A stretch of 64,000 nucleotides of DNA from Alcaligenaceae bacterium SAGV5 (GTDB lineage: Bacteria; Pseudomonadota; Gammaproteobacteria; Burkholderiales; Burkholderiaceae_B). The stretch is from positions 124,001-188,000 of the forward strand of contig SPDP01000006.1 of assembly GCA_009360345.1 (NCBI GenBank), read 5' to 3'. The position numbers and the translations under genes are program-made. The notes under the pieces were generated by a model. That model was not told where the DNA came from and searched no databases. It was given only the letters and a program-made list of their open reading frames with translations. This document shows, piece after piece, positions 43,087-52,213 of this stretch (position 1 is its first letter; each line of letters starts with the position of its first letter).

Positions 43087-44805
43087 CTACCCGGTGGGGC
43101 CGGGGGCGGGAGCGGAGCTGCCATCCTCGTCGTCATCGCCGTCGCCGTTGCTCAGGGCAGTATCCACCAGGAACGCCGTATAGGTACCGGCTTCGAGCGC
43201 GCTCTCGACCGCTTCGTCGTCCTCCTGGATCTTGACGCCCTGGCGGGACAGCCAGATGTGGGCCTTGGTCACGAGAGCCGGGGGCGAGACGAGGGCCGCG
43301 CTCAGCCTGTAGGTGCCCGGGCCCGGCACTTCGAGCCGCAGGAAGCGGCCTTGGTCCAGCTTGTTGTACTCCCCGCCCAGCAGGTTGGATACACATATCT
43401 GCTGCGTGGCGGCGGGGGCTCCCGCCACGGGCGCATCGAAGCGGACGTAGGGCTTGGCGACCTCGGCCGGCACGGTCGGAATGGTATAGGACGCGGGGCC
43501 GCCCCAGTCATTCAGTTCGTCCAGCGTGGGCGTGCCGATCGAGGTCAGCAGCGTGTTGACCTTGCCGATCACGGTGCTGTCGGTCAGGCGCGTGGCCAGC
43601 GCGGTGCCGAACGGGAAGATGCTGGTGAAGGCCGGCGTCAGCTTCTGCTCGTTGCGCAGGATGGCGATCGTCGTCTCGAAACCGCCGGGCTGCTGCGCGA
43701 GCTGGTAGATGAAATACTGCATCGCCGCTTCGTTGTACCAGGCGGCGTCGTTGGGCGGCGCGGGCGGGGCGCTGACGTCGAAGAAGAAGCTGTCCTGCTG
43801 CCGTGCGCCCGAAGTATCGACGTAGACGGGGTCGTTGCGCACGATGCCGGCCAGTCCGTTGCCCCAGCCTTCGCCCCAGGCCACGCGCATGTCGAGCTTG
43901 TCGCCTGCGCCATGGGCTCCGCCCACGGAATCCGAGCGCGAGATCCGGCCCTCGAAGTAGTGGCCCCATTCGTGGACCAGCACGCCGGTGTCGTACTCGT
44001 CGGTGTCGACGTTCGCCTTGCCCAGGATGTAGAGGCCGGGGGCGGGGCCTTCCGGATTGAAGTGGCTGGTGCCGATGTCGCCGTTCTTCGGCTCGCCTTC
44101 GGACGGTGTGTTGTTCTCGCTCCAGTAGATGTTCAGGTGGGGGAAGTTCAGGTCCGGCGCGATGGCCAGAAAGCGCTGCATGGCGCCGTAGGCCTGGTCG
44201 AGCACCGAGAACGGCGCGGCCGCGCGGGCGCCGGCGTACTTGCCCGCGGTGTTGCTGCCGCTCCAGCCGGATGCCGCGTGCAGGTCGAGGACCATGCCGT
44301 CCCGGGGCACGGAAAGCGGCTCGCTTTCCATGGCATAGATGGGCGCGTTGGTGGGGACCGCCGAATAGCCCGGCCCGGTGTTGTCGCGTATCGCCACGCT
44401 CCAGGCGCCTTCCTTGCTTTCGCGCAAGAGCCGTGCCTGCACCCGTATCTTGACGTCGCGCCCCGGAGGCAGCACGAGGGAATACCCGCCCTGGGCGTCG
44501 GTCACGGTGCTGCCCAGGATCTCGGCGGTGCTGAAGGCTTCCACCACCGCGCCTCGCACGGGCAGCGCACGCGTGGCGGCGTAGTCCAGTCCCCGGGATT
44601 GGACGGCCGGCACGAAGTCGTAGGTGACGGTGCCGGAAACTTTTCCGGCCTCGGGTTCTGGCTTGGCTCCGCTGCCGCTACCGCAGGCGGCCAGGATGGC
44701 CGACAATAGCATCACGGCGATTGCCGTCATGCCCTGGCGCGTGCCGTCATTTCCGGACCGGGCCGAGGGTGCGCTCGATTGCCCCTTTTCGGCGAATATT
44801 CTCAT
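43087..44805 (-). CDS. Lipoprotein with HExxH zinc-metalloprotease motif
   Basis: A 572-residue predicted lipoprotein. A hydrophobic stretch ends in SAILAAC, a lipobox with the Cys at residue 41 of this start (residue 16 if the ATG at 44730 is used, which gives a more normal signal peptide). The first domain reads like a carboxypeptidase-regulatory/CNA-B beta-sandwich (KVSGTVTYDFV, GAVVEAFSTAE, TDAQGGYSLVLPPG). Near residue 277 is VHEWGHYFE, the HExxH zinc signature of gluzincin-like metalloproteases. A beta-rich C-terminal domain follows, and the end is acidic and Pro/Gly-rich. I do not recognise a named family. It is probably attached to the outer membrane facing the periplasm or the surface. 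Confidence 0.75.
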   Translation of the reverse strand: MRIFAEKGQSSAPSARSGNDGTRQGMTAIAVMLLSAILAACGSGSGAKPEPEAGKVSGTVTYDFVPAVQSRGLDYAATRALPVRGAVVEAFSTAEILGSTVTDAQGGYSLVLPPGRDVKIRVQARLLRESKEGAWSVAIRDNTGPGYSAVPTNAPIYAMESEPLSVPRDGMVLDLHAASGWSGSNTAGKYAGARAAAPFSVLDQAYGAMQRFLAIAPDLNFPHLNIYWSENNTPSEGEPKNGDIGTSHFNPEGPAPGLYILGKANVDTDEYDTGVLVHEWGHYFEGRISRSDSVGGAHGAGDKLDMRVAWGEGWGNGLAGIVRNDPVYVDTSGARQQDSFFFDVSAPPAPPNDAAWYNEAAMQYFIYQLAQQPGGFETTIAILRNEQKLTPAFTSIFPFGTALATRLTDSTVIGKVNTLLTSIGTPTLDELNDWGGPASYTIPTVPAEVAKPYVRFDAPVAGAPAATQQICVSNLLGGEYNKLDQGRFLRLEVPGPGTYRLSAALVSPPALVTKAHIWLSRQGVKIQEDDEAVESALEAGTYTAFLVDTALSNGDGDDDEDGSSAPAPGPTG

Positions 44806-44909
44806 CAGTGCGATTCCCCCAAGGAATTGGTATCTGGTCACAAGATGATACCTGTGGTGACGCAAGAACGGCGCTATTCGATCATGGGTATTCACGGGAG
44901 GGGCGGGCC

Positions 44910-45224
44910 ATGCACGAAGCAGGGCGGCGCTATCGCACTTTCGACGAGTTCTATGGCTTCTACCTGCGGGAGCACGCGCATCCCGTTTCCCGGCGCCTGC
45001 ACGTCGCGGGCACGAGCCTGGCCCTGATCCTGGTGGTGCTGGCGGCCGGGCTGCGCCAGCCCTGGCTGCTGGTGGCCGCGCTGGCTTGTGGGTACGGCCT
45101 GGCCTGGACGGGGCACTTCTTCTTCGAAAAGAACCGCCCCGCTACATTCACCTATCCCTGGTGGTCGTTGCGGGGCGATTTCCGGCTGCTGGCCGATACG
45201 CTGGCCGGCCGCCGGAAATGGTGA
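44910..45224 (+). CDS. Mpo1-like (DUF962) membrane protein
   Basis: A 104-residue protein with two hydrophobic segments (LALILVVLAAGL, then WLLVAALACGYGLAW). It has the conserved His-rich family motifs YLREHAHPVSRRLHVAGT and GHFFFEKNRPATF. The yeast homologue Mpo1 is an Fe-dependent dioxygenase in fatty acid alpha-oxidation; the bacterial function is less clear. ATG at 44910 is the first that gives the expected family N-terminus. It is divergent from the metalloprotease-like lipoprotein and convergent with the amidase, with 7 bases between stops. Confidence 0.85.
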   Translation: MHEAGRRYRTFDEFYGFYLREHAHPVSRRLHVAGTSLALILVVLAAGLRQPWLLVAALACGYGLAWTGHFFFEKNRPATFTYPWWSLRGDFRLLADTLAGRRKW

Positions 45225-45231
45225 GCGCGCT

Positions 45232-46587
45232 TCAGGCCGTCAATCCATGCTCGACGGCCAGTCCGAGCGCCAGCAGGGCTTCATCGCGGCCGGTCGCCAT
45301 GGCCAGGCTCAGGCCGACGGGCAGGCCCGCGCCGTCGGTGCCGCAGGGCAGGGCGAGCGTGGGCATGTCCAGATAGCTGCCTATCATGGTGTTGCGCAGC
45401 ACGCGCGCATTGCATTGCGCGAACCAGGCCGGGTCGGCATCCAGGGCCGCGATGGGCGGCGCGACCATGGGTACGGTCGGGAACAGCAGCGCCTCGTCGG
45501 GCGCCAAGGCCGCGGCCATCGCGGCGATCAGGCGCGGCCGGTTGTCGCGCAAGGCCTGCCGGTTCTGTGCGGGCATGGCCTGGCCCAGCCGCAGCCGCTG
45601 CACGATGCGGGCATCGACCCGGGCCAGCGCGGGGCTGTCCAGCAGTTCGCGGTGTACCTGGACCGCTTCGACGCCGACCAGCGTGCCGAACGTGGCGAAC
45701 AGGTGGTGGGTCAGGTCCAGCACGGGGACGGTCCGGTGCTCGATGGCGAAGCCTTGCCGCGCCAGGCGTTCGGCGGCTGTCTCGAATGCGGCGGCCACGC
45801 CCGGTTCGAGTTCGCCCATCACGATGCCGGAGGGAATCACCAGCCGCCCGGCGGCGCGGTCCGGGCGCGTCCGCAGGACGGGCGCGCGGCCCAGCAGGGC
45901 GTCGTCGATCAGGCAGGCGTCGGCCACGGCGTGGACCAGGGGGCCGATGCTGTCGAGCGACGGCGCCAGGGGAAAGACACCGCGCTGATCGTAGCGGGCC
46001 GAACTGGGCTTCCAGCCGACCAGTCCGTTCAAGGCCGCCGGCACCCGGATCGAGCCCGAGGTGTCGGTGCCCATGGCGCAGGGGACGATCTGCCGGGCGA
46101 CGGCCACCGCTGATCCCGACGAAGAGCCGCCAGGGATGCGTGCGACCCCGGCATCATGCGGATTGGGCGGTGTACCGAAGTGGAGGTTGATGCCCAGGCC
46201 CGAGAAGGCGAACTCGCTCAGGTTGGTCTTGCCCACGCTGACCATGCCGGTGGCGGCCAGGGCGCGGACGGAAGGCGCGTCCAGCGTCGCGGGCGAGGCC
46301 TGCCGGCGCGTATCCGACGCGCAGGTGGTGACGGTGCCCGCCATGTCGAACAGGTCCTTCCAGGCCAGGGGCACGCCGTCCAGCGGTCCCAGCGCCCGGC
46401 CCTCGCGCCAGCGCGCCTGGCTGGCGCGGGCCTCGTCCAGGGCGCGTGCTTCCATGAGCGAGATGAATACCGTATCCATGCCGGGGGCGCGCGCCTGGTC
46501 CAGCGCCTGGCGCGCGACGTCCACCGGGTCCAGGCGGCCCTGGGCATAGCCCTCGGCCAGCGCGGCGATTCCCCGTGCATCAGTCAT
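45232..46587 (-). CDS. Amidase-signature-family hydrolase
   Basis: A 451-residue amidase. The catalytic Lys is in GVPLAWKDLFD (near residue 77) and the Ser-cis-Ser pair in PGGSSSGSAVAVARQ (near residues 152-156), followed by DTSGSIRVPAALNGLVGWKPS, a normal triad for the family. It hydrolyses amides or related C-N bonds in the cytoplasm. AAGGA stands before the start, which overlaps the end of the hydrolase gene upstream by 8 bp. It is the last gene of the TRAP operon, so its substrate may be the imported compound or a breakdown product. Confidence 0.9.
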   Translation of the reverse strand: MTDARGIAALAEGYAQGRLDPVDVARQALDQARAPGMDTVFISLMEARALDEARASQARWREGRALGPLDGVPLAWKDLFDMAGTVTTCASDTRRQASPATLDAPSVRALAATGMVSVGKTNLSEFAFSGLGINLHFGTPPNPHDAGVARIPGGSSSGSAVAVARQIVPCAMGTDTSGSIRVPAALNGLVGWKPSSARYDQRGVFPLAPSLDSIGPLVHAVADACLIDDALLGRAPVLRTRPDRAAGRLVIPSGIVMGELEPGVAAAFETAAERLARQGFAIEHRTVPVLDLTHHLFATFGTLVGVEAVQVHRELLDSPALARVDARIVQRLRLGQAMPAQNRQALRDNRPRLIAAMAAALAPDEALLFPTVPMVAPPIAALDADPAWFAQCNARVLRNTMIGSYLDMPTLALPCGTDGAGLPVGLSLAMATGRDEALLALGLAVEHGLTA

Positions 46588-47518
46588 GGTGTTCCTTTGA
46601 ATCCTGGACGTGGCGGCCCAGCCAGCCTGCGATGACGGCGGCGGCCTCGATCTCGTGTCCCGCGTACCAGTGGTTGCCGCCGAGCACCGCCGACGAGAAC
46701 GATACCGCGGATGTCGCGTGGCCGCGCAGCAGTTCGATCGCGCCGCGGACTCCGGCGCTGCCGACGATCTCGCCCTCGGAGCCGTATAGCGACAGGATAG
46801 GCGCCGTCACGGCCGAGAGATCCTGGAAGGCCCGGGACGAGCGGCGGCCGTGGAAGTCGAAAGTGTCGGCGGGCCGGCCTTCCTCGAAGCGGTCCAGCAG
46901 CGTCTGCGCCGAGATGCGTTGCCGCAGCAGGCCCAGGACACAGTCTTCTCCCATCAGCACGCGGCCCTGGCCCGCTTCCACCCATTGCCGGGCCTGGGCC
47001 AGGAAGGCCGCGGCCTTTTCCTCGCCATGCAGGGCGAAGAAAGCGCCGCGCAGGTCGGCGGCTGAGGCCAGCACCAGGCCTCGCACGCGGGTATCCCCGG
47101 TCGCCGCGGCATAGCGCAGGATTTTCGAGGCGCCCAGCGAGTGTCCCATCAGGACGATGGGGCCGTCGTGGGACCCGGCGGCGAAATCCATCCACGCGGC
47201 CAGGTCGGGAATGCAATCGTCGAAATACTCGAACGCGGAGCCGGTCAATTTGTAGGCCGGGGTGGTGCCGACCCGCGACATCGCGATGTTTCCGTGGCCG
47301 CTGCACCCGATGGACAGCAGGTGTACGCCGGCCAGGTCGGGGCTTTGCAGGAAGTCGAAAGTGAAACTGGTGTCGAAGTTGCCGCTCAGGCCATGCAGGC
47401 TGATCAGCAGGGGCGCCCCGGCCACGGGGGCGGGCGCGAGGAACCCCGTCAGTTCGACATGCTGGGTGGTGCGCACACGCACCAGTCGGCCGCTGCGCGG
47501 CTCAATCTTGATGGTCAT
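46580..47518 (-). CDS. Alpha/beta-fold hydrolase
   Basis: A 312-residue hydrolase with LLISLHGLSGNFDTSF (oxyanion region near residue 38), the nucleophile elbow MGHSLGASK (near residue 125), an acid in the SLYGSEGEIVGS region and a late His in GGNHWYAGHE. Esterase, lipase-like or acyl hydrolase activity is likely. It lies between the TRAP large permease (21 bases) and the amidase (8-bp overlap). The Asp position is not certain, since the usual GxxD motif reads GSEGEIV. Confidence 0.82.
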   Translation of the reverse strand: MTIKIEPRSGRLVRVRTTQHVELTGFLAPAPVAGAPLLISLHGLSGNFDTSFTFDFLQSPDLAGVHLLSIGCSGHGNIAMSRVGTTPAYKLTGSAFEYFDDCIPDLAAWMDFAAGSHDGPIVLMGHSLGASKILRYAAATGDTRVRGLVLASAADLRGAFFALHGEEKAAAFLAQARQWVEAGQGRVLMGEDCVLGLLRQRISAQTLLDRFEEGRPADTFDFHGRRSSRAFQDLSAVTAPILSLYGSEGEIVGSAGVRGAIELLRGHATSAVSFSSAVLGGNHWYAGHEIEAAAVIAGWLGRHVQDSKEHHD

Positions 47519-47539
47519 GGATACGTCTTGGGCGCGCGC

Positions 47540-48844
47540 TCAGCGCGCCATGTCGGGAAGGAACAGCACCAGGCTGGGGAAGGCGATCAAGAGGCCGATA
47601 CGCAGCAGGTCCACGATGATGAAGGGCGTCACGCCCTTGTAGATGGTCCAGATGTCGGTTCGCTTGGACAGACCCTTGATCACGAAGACGTTCAGTCCGA
47701 AAGGTGGCGTGATGAGGCCGAGCTCCACGCACATGGTCACGATCACGCCGAACCAGATCGGATCGAAGCCCAGCTGCATCACGATGGGGTAGACCAGCGG
47801 CACGATCAGGATCACCACCGCCAGCGCGTCGATCAGGCATCCCAGCACCAGCATGATGCCGATGATCACGAGCAGGGTGCCGTAGCGGCCCAGGTCGGCG
47901 TCGATGAGCAGCTGCGCTGCCTTCTGCGGGGTCTCGGTCACCGCCAGGAAATAGCCGAACAGTACGGCGCCGGCCATGATCAGGAGGATGGCCGCGCCCA
48001 TGCGGACGCTTTCCGCCAGCGACGAGAACAGGGTATTCCAGGACAGGCGCTTGCCCAGCGCGACGATGGCGATGGCGCCGGCGGCGCCCACGGCGCCGGC
48101 CTCGGTCGGCGTGAACAGCCCGCCGTAGATGCCGCCGATGACGAACATGATGAGCAGCATGATGGGGCCGAGCCGCGTCAGGCTGGACAGGCGTTCCCGC
48201 ATCGCGGCGGGCTGGCCCACCGGCGCATCCTGCGGACGCACGGCCAGCCAGACCTTGACCACCAGCATGTACATGGCGATGGCGATGATGCCCGGCACGA
48301 CGCCGGCCATGAACAGCAGCCCCACGCTTTGCTGCGTGAGCAATCCGTAGACGGCGAGCGCGATCGAGGGCGGAATCAGCACGCCCAGCGTGCCGCCGGC
48401 CGCGATCACCCCGGTGGCCAGCCGCTCCGAATAGCCATGCTTTTTCATCTCGGGCAGGGCGACCCGGGTCATGGTGGCGGCGGTGGCGGCCGACGAGCCG
48501 CAGATGGCGGCGAAGCCGCCGCACGAGGCCACGGTGGCCACGGCCAGTCCGCCGCGGAAGTTGCCCAGCCAGAGCTGGGCGGCGCGGAACAGTTCGCCGC
48601 TCATGCCCGAGGTCACGGCCACCGCGCCCATCAGGATGAACAGCGGCACCAGCCCCATGGTGTAGTCGGAGAAGGTGGAGATGACGGAGTGGGACAGCAG
48701 CTTGAAGGCGGGCTCGAAGCCGGTCATCAGGCCGAAGCCCAGGATGCCCGCCGTGCCCATGGCCAGGCCGATGGGAACGCGCAGCAGGCAGAGCAGCAGC
48801 AGGGAGCCGAAGCCGATGAGGATGGCGAGATTGGGGCCGATCAT
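47540..48844 (-). CDS. TRAP transporter large permease (DctM family)
   Basis: A 434-residue, very hydrophobic protein with about a dozen membrane segments. It shows the DctM repeats (LILIGFGSLLLLCLLRVPIG near the start, GIYGGLFTPTEAGAVGAAGA in the second half). It is the large membrane subunit of a secondary, Na+-driven TRAP importer. It follows the small permease by 13 bases. Together with DctP and DctQ it makes the complete system, the only complete transporter in this window. Confidence 0.95.
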   Translation of the reverse strand: MIGPNLAILIGFGSLLLLCLLRVPIGLAMGTAGILGFGLMTGFEPAFKLLSHSVISTFSDYTMGLVPLFILMGAVAVTSGMSGELFRAAQLWLGNFRGGLAVATVASCGGFAAICGSSAATAATMTRVALPEMKKHGYSERLATGVIAAGGTLGVLIPPSIALAVYGLLTQQSVGLLFMAGVVPGIIAIAMYMLVVKVWLAVRPQDAPVGQPAAMRERLSSLTRLGPIMLLIMFVIGGIYGGLFTPTEAGAVGAAGAIAIVALGKRLSWNTLFSSLAESVRMGAAILLIMAGAVLFGYFLAVTETPQKAAQLLIDADLGRYGTLLVIIGIMLVLGCLIDALAVVILIVPLVYPIVMQLGFDPIWFGVIVTMCVELGLITPPFGLNVFVIKGLSKRTDIWTIYKGVTPFIIVDLLRIGLLIAFPSLVLFLPDMAR

Positions 48845-48857
48845 GGTGTGCGTCCGT

Positions 48858-49346
48858 TCAGACCGTGGCGTCCGGATGGCCGTCGTCGGCCTCCGGCTCG
48901 GAAGGAGCGATGACTTGCTGGAGAAGGATGAAGAAGCAGGCCAGCGTGCCCAGCCACGCTGCCGTGTAGAAGCCCCAGACCGGCAACTCCAGGTCCACGG
49001 TCAGCAGCCCCGCCTCGAACACGTCGACGACCTTGGTGCCCAGGGCGTAGGCGAAGCCGCCGATGATGCACAGGCACAGCGCCGCGCCGATGCGGCTCAG
49101 GACCCGCCTGGCGCGAGGCCCGAGCGCGCTCCAGAAGATATCGAGCTGGATGTGGTCGTTGTGGCGGAAGGCCGCCGCGATGCCCCAGCACACCACCACG
49201 CTCAGCAGCAGGCGCGAGATTTCGTACTCGTCCGGAAGCGGGTAGGCGAAGAGGTAGCGCGTGGCCACCGACAGGGACGTGAGTATCGCCATGAACAACA
49301 GCAGTACCGATGGCACGAACTCTAGGAAGGCAAGCAGACGTTTCAT
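48858..49346 (-). CDS. TRAP transporter small permease (DctQ family)
   Basis: A 162-residue membrane protein with four hydrophobic segments (the first VPSVLLLFMAILTSLSVATR, then ISRLLLSVVVCWGIAAAF) and the DctQ motif HNDHIQLDIFWSALGPRARR. It pairs with the large permease. It follows the substrate-binding gene by 19 bases. The extracytoplasmic DctP delivers the ligand to the DctQM pair. Confidence 0.92.
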   Translation of the reverse strand: MKRLLAFLEFVPSVLLLFMAILTSLSVATRYLFAYPLPDEYEISRLLLSVVVCWGIAAAFRHNDHIQLDIFWSALGPRARRVLSRIGAALCLCIIGGFAYALGTKVVDVFEAGLLTVDLELPVWGFYTAAWLGTLACFFILLQQVIAPSEPEADDGHPDATV

Positions 49347-49365
49347 GGCGATGCTCGGCGGTTGA

Positions 49366-50400
49366 TCAATAGGCGGCGTTGTATTTTTTCAGCGTGTCCT
49401 GCAGTTCGCCGAACACCTTGGCGCCATCGATGCGGTTCTTCTTGACGCTGGCTTCCCAGTCGGCGCGGACCTTGGCGGCCATGGCCTTCCATTCGCCGAC
49501 CTTGGCGTCCGAGATCGTGTAGACGGTGTGGCCCGGCTTCTTCAGCAGCGCGGCCCGGCCTTCCTGTTCCCAGTTGTACCAGGGCATGGGCAGGCGTTCG
49601 GCCCAGTCGGCGTTGCAGTGGCTGTCGATGACCTTCTTCTGGTCGGCCGACAGTTTGCCGTACGACGATTTGTTCATCAGGATGGCCGTGCCCAGCGAAT
49701 AGAAATTCATGTCCAGGTGATAGGTCAGCGCGCGATCGGCTCCCAGTGCCTGCAACAGGTTCCACGGGAACGAGATCGCGTCCACCACGCCGCGCTCGAC
49801 CGCTTCGGCCGCGTCGGAGGCGGACAACTGGACGGGCGAGGCGCCGGACAGGCGGTAGAAGTTGGCCGCCATGACGTTGGGCGAGCGGATCTTCAGGCCG
49901 GCCAGGTCGGTGGGGCTTTCGATGCGCTTCTTGGAGTGGATGGTGCCGCCGCCGTCATAGAACATGGTGCACACCTTGACGTCGGCCATCTCTTTCTTGG
50001 CGTAGGGCTGGTACCACTCGTACAGCGCGCGCGAGCCCTTGGCGGTGTCGGCCACCAGGAACGGCATTTCGGCGGCGGTCACGATGGGGAAGCGGCCCGG
50101 TTCGATGCCCACCAGATAGAAGGCGAGGTCGGCGATGCCGTCGCGGGCCAGGTTGTAGTGATCCTTGGCCGGACCCAGTTGTTGCGCGGGGAATACCTGG
50201 ATCGCGATGCTGCCGCCCGAGTCTTTTTCGATCGATTGCGCCCAGGGCACCAGCACGCCGTAGTGCAGGGGGTTGGTGGTGGGCAGGTTGTGCGACAGCC
50301 GCAGGCTGACTTTCTTGTCGGCGGCGTGGGCCGGAGCGGCCAGGACGGCGGCGGCCATGGCGGCGGCCACGAGCGGCTTCAAAGCATGGTTCTTACGCAT
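49366..50400 (-). CDS. TRAP transporter substrate-binding protein (DctP family)
   Basis: A 344-residue periplasmic protein: signal peptide MRKNHALKPLVAAAMAAAVL ending at AHAAD, then RLSHNLPTTNPLHYGVLVPW (the DctP N-terminal strand), VFPAQQLG, and LAGLKIRSPNVMAANFYRLS, which contains the conserved Arg that holds the ligand carboxylate. The ligand is therefore an organic acid. GGGGGAA stands before the start. It is the first gene of the TRAP/hydrolase/amidase operon and is divergent from iclR, with GTTCC/GGAAC repeats between. Confidence 0.93.
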   Translation of the reverse strand: MRKNHALKPLVAAAMAAAVLAAPAHAADKKVSLRLSHNLPTTNPLHYGVLVPWAQSIEKDSGGSIAIQVFPAQQLGPAKDHYNLARDGIADLAFYLVGIEPGRFPIVTAAEMPFLVADTAKGSRALYEWYQPYAKKEMADVKVCTMFYDGGGTIHSKKRIESPTDLAGLKIRSPNVMAANFYRLSGASPVQLSASDAAEAVERGVVDAISFPWNLLQALGADRALTYHLDMNFYSLGTAILMNKSSYGKLSADQKKVIDSHCNADWAERLPMPWYNWEQEGRAALLKKPGHTVYTISDAKVGEWKAMAAKVRADWEASVKKNRIDGAKVFGELQDTLKKYNAAY

Positions 50401-50457
50401 GGAGTTCCCCCTTGCACTGGGTCGATGAAAAGAAGCCGGTTCTTGCCCGGCAAAAAA

Positions 50458-50501
50458 TATGTTCCGTTTTTCGGAACTAATCTATCGTTATATGGAACAT
50501 A
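50458..50501. promoter_or_regulatory. Candidate IclR operator cluster
   Basis: TATGTTCC (50458-50465) and GGAACATA (50494-50501) are perfect inverted repeats, and between them CGGAAC (50472-50477) pairs with GTTCCG (50461-50466) around five T residues. Three GGAAC half-sites in 44 bp lie in the dctP-iclR gap, upstream of both genes. The IclR product is the natural candidate binder. Confidence 0.55.
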
Positions 50502-50576
50502 ATGCAGGTTTCGGTGTAATTTCGTCAAGACGTTTCATTACGGGCAAAATTTCGCCTGGGTCACGTTGGGGGTGAT

Positions 50577-51386
50577 GTGGAAGAAGAGTCGTCCAAGAAC
50601 CGGTTCCTGCTGGAACGACAGATGGAGGTGATCGAACTGGTCGCCCGCCATCCCGCCGGGCTGGCGTTCGGCGAAATCCAGGCCGCGCTGGACATGCCCA
50701 AGGGCACGCTGCACCGGATGCTGGCCGGCCTGTGCCGCGCCGGCTGCCTGGATGCCGAGCCGCCGTTCGAGGCGGAGGCCGGCAATGCGCGCCGCACCTA
50801 TCTCCTGGGCGGACGCATGCGCCGGCTGCTGGGAACGGCGATCTCGCCCGACCAGATGGCCGCGGTCGCCCATACGGTGCTCTACGGCCTGGTCGAGCAG
50901 TTCCAGGAAACGGCTTTCCTGAGCATGCTGCGCGGCAACCGCATCGAGAGCATCGTCATGGCCACGCCGCCCAAGGACTGGCACGGCTACGTCAATCCCG
51001 GCCACGTCATGCCGCCCCATGCGGCGGCCTCGGCCAAGGCCATCCTGGCCTTTCGCGACGAACGGGAATGGGAGGCGCTGCTGGATGAACCGCTGCCCGC
51101 GCTGACGGATCGCACCATCACGTCGCCGCAGCAGTTGCGCGACGAATTGCGGCGGGTCCGCAAGACCGGGATCGCCTACTGCCGCGAGGAGATCGATCGC
51201 GGACTGGTGGCGGTCGCCGCGCCCATCCCGCTGTCCCAGGTCGGCGTGATGTTCTCGGTGTCCATCGTCGGCCCGTCGCAGCGCATGCAGGCCTACGACG
51301 ATGAAAAGATGAAGCGCGCCCTGCTCGATGCCGCCAGCAAGCTCGCGGCGATTTTTTCCAAACAGATGAACGCCGACCTCAAATGA
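50577..51386 (+). CDS. IclR-family transcriptional regulator
   Basis: A 269-residue IclR protein: winged helix with VARHPAGLAFGEIQAALDM, KGTLHRMLAGLCRAG, then the GAF-like effector domain with HAAASAKAILAF, RKTGIAYCREEIDRGLVAVAAPI. The start is GTG at 50577, shortly after GGGGGTGA. It is divergent from the TRAP operon and overlaps the aspartate dehydrogenase gene by 4 bases (ATGA). It probably represses or activates the TRAP operon according to an organic acid ligand. Confidence 0.9.
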   Translation: MEEESSKNRFLLERQMEVIELVARHPAGLAFGEIQAALDMPKGTLHRMLAGLCRAGCLDAEPPFEAEAGNARRTYLLGGRMRRLLGTAISPDQMAAVAHTVLYGLVEQFQETAFLSMLRGNRIESIVMATPPKDWHGYVNPGHVMPPHAAASAKAILAFRDEREWEALLDEPLPALTDRTITSPQQLRDELRRVRKTGIAYCREEIDRGLVAVAAPIPLSQVGVMFSVSIVGPSQRMQAYDDEKMKRALLDAASKLAAIFSKQMNADLK

Positions 51387-52192
51387 CGAGATCCAGCATT
51401 GCCGTGATCGGACTGGGCGGGATCGCCCGCAGTCTATTGGACGCCTTGGCCGGCGACATCCGCGTCGACGTGCGGCATGTCATCGTGCGCCGGGGCAAGG
51501 AAAACGAGGCGGCGGCGGGGCTGCCGTCGTCCATCGAGCCGGTCAGCGACATCGCGTCGCTGGCCGGCGAGGTCGGTCTGGTGATCGAGGCGGCGGGCCA
51601 AGGCGCCGTGGCGCAATACGGCGCCGATGTGTTGCGCAGCGGCCGCGATTTCGCGCTGGTGTCGGCGGGGGCGCTGGCGGACGAGGACCTGCTGCGGACG
51701 TTGAGGGAAGAGGCGGCCCGGGCCCGTCGCCGCTTGCACCTGATCAGCGGTGCCATCGGCGGCCTGGACGCGCTGGCGACGGCCCGCGCCGCCGGCGCGG
51801 TCGAGGTCCGCTACACCGGCATCAAGCCGCCGCGCGCCTGGCTGGGCACCCCGGCGGAACAGGCCTGCGACCTGCATGGCCTGGCCGAGCCGACGGTGGT
51901 GTTCGAAGGCAGCGCCCGCGAGGTCGCTCGACGCTATCCGCAGAATGCCAACGTGGCGGCTACCGTTGCCCTGGCGGGTGCGGGGCTGGATGCCACCCGG
52001 GTCACGCTGATCGCGGATCCCGCCGCCACGCGCAACAGCCATCGTATCGAGGCGCGTGGCGTGCTCGGGGAGTTCCGCTTCGATACACAGGCCGAACCTT
52101 CCGCCGCCAATCCGAAGACTTCGGCAAGCACCGCCTGCAGCATCGTGGCTTATCTGCGGGGCGGACCCAACGCGCTCGCGCTGCAAGGTTGA
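51383..52192 (+). CDS. L-aspartate dehydrogenase-like protein
   Basis: A 269-residue NAD(P)-dependent enzyme. The Rossmann motif is IAVIGLGGIARSLL (near residue 6), and the C-terminal region has YPQNANVAATVALAGAGLD and IADPAATRNSHRIEARG, the substrate-binding segments of the aspartate dehydrogenase family. The reaction is aspartate to iminoaspartate/oxaloacetate, or the reverse. It is translationally coupled to iclR. Its link to the TRAP and amidase genes suggests it deaminates an imported amino acid or amide product, which is inference; NAD biosynthesis (nadX) is the known alternative. Confidence 0.85.
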   Translation: MTRSSIAVIGLGGIARSLLDALAGDIRVDVRHVIVRRGKENEAAAGLPSSIEPVSDIASLAGEVGLVIEAAGQGAVAQYGADVLRSGRDFALVSAGALADEDLLRTLREEAARARRRLHLISGAIGGLDALATARAAGAVEVRYTGIKPPRAWLGTPAEQACDLHGLAEPTVVFEGSAREVARRYPQNANVAATVALAGAGLDATRVTLIADPAATRNSHRIEARGVLGEFRFDTQAEPSAANPKTSASTACSIVAYLRGGPNALALQG

Positions 52193-52213
52193 GGCCCGGC
52201 AGCCAGGGGGGCG

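Noticed and set aside
47141..48913. 590-codon plus-strand frame across the TRAP large permease
   Set aside because: Its Gln/His/Asp-rich translation reflects the antisense of hydrophobic codons.
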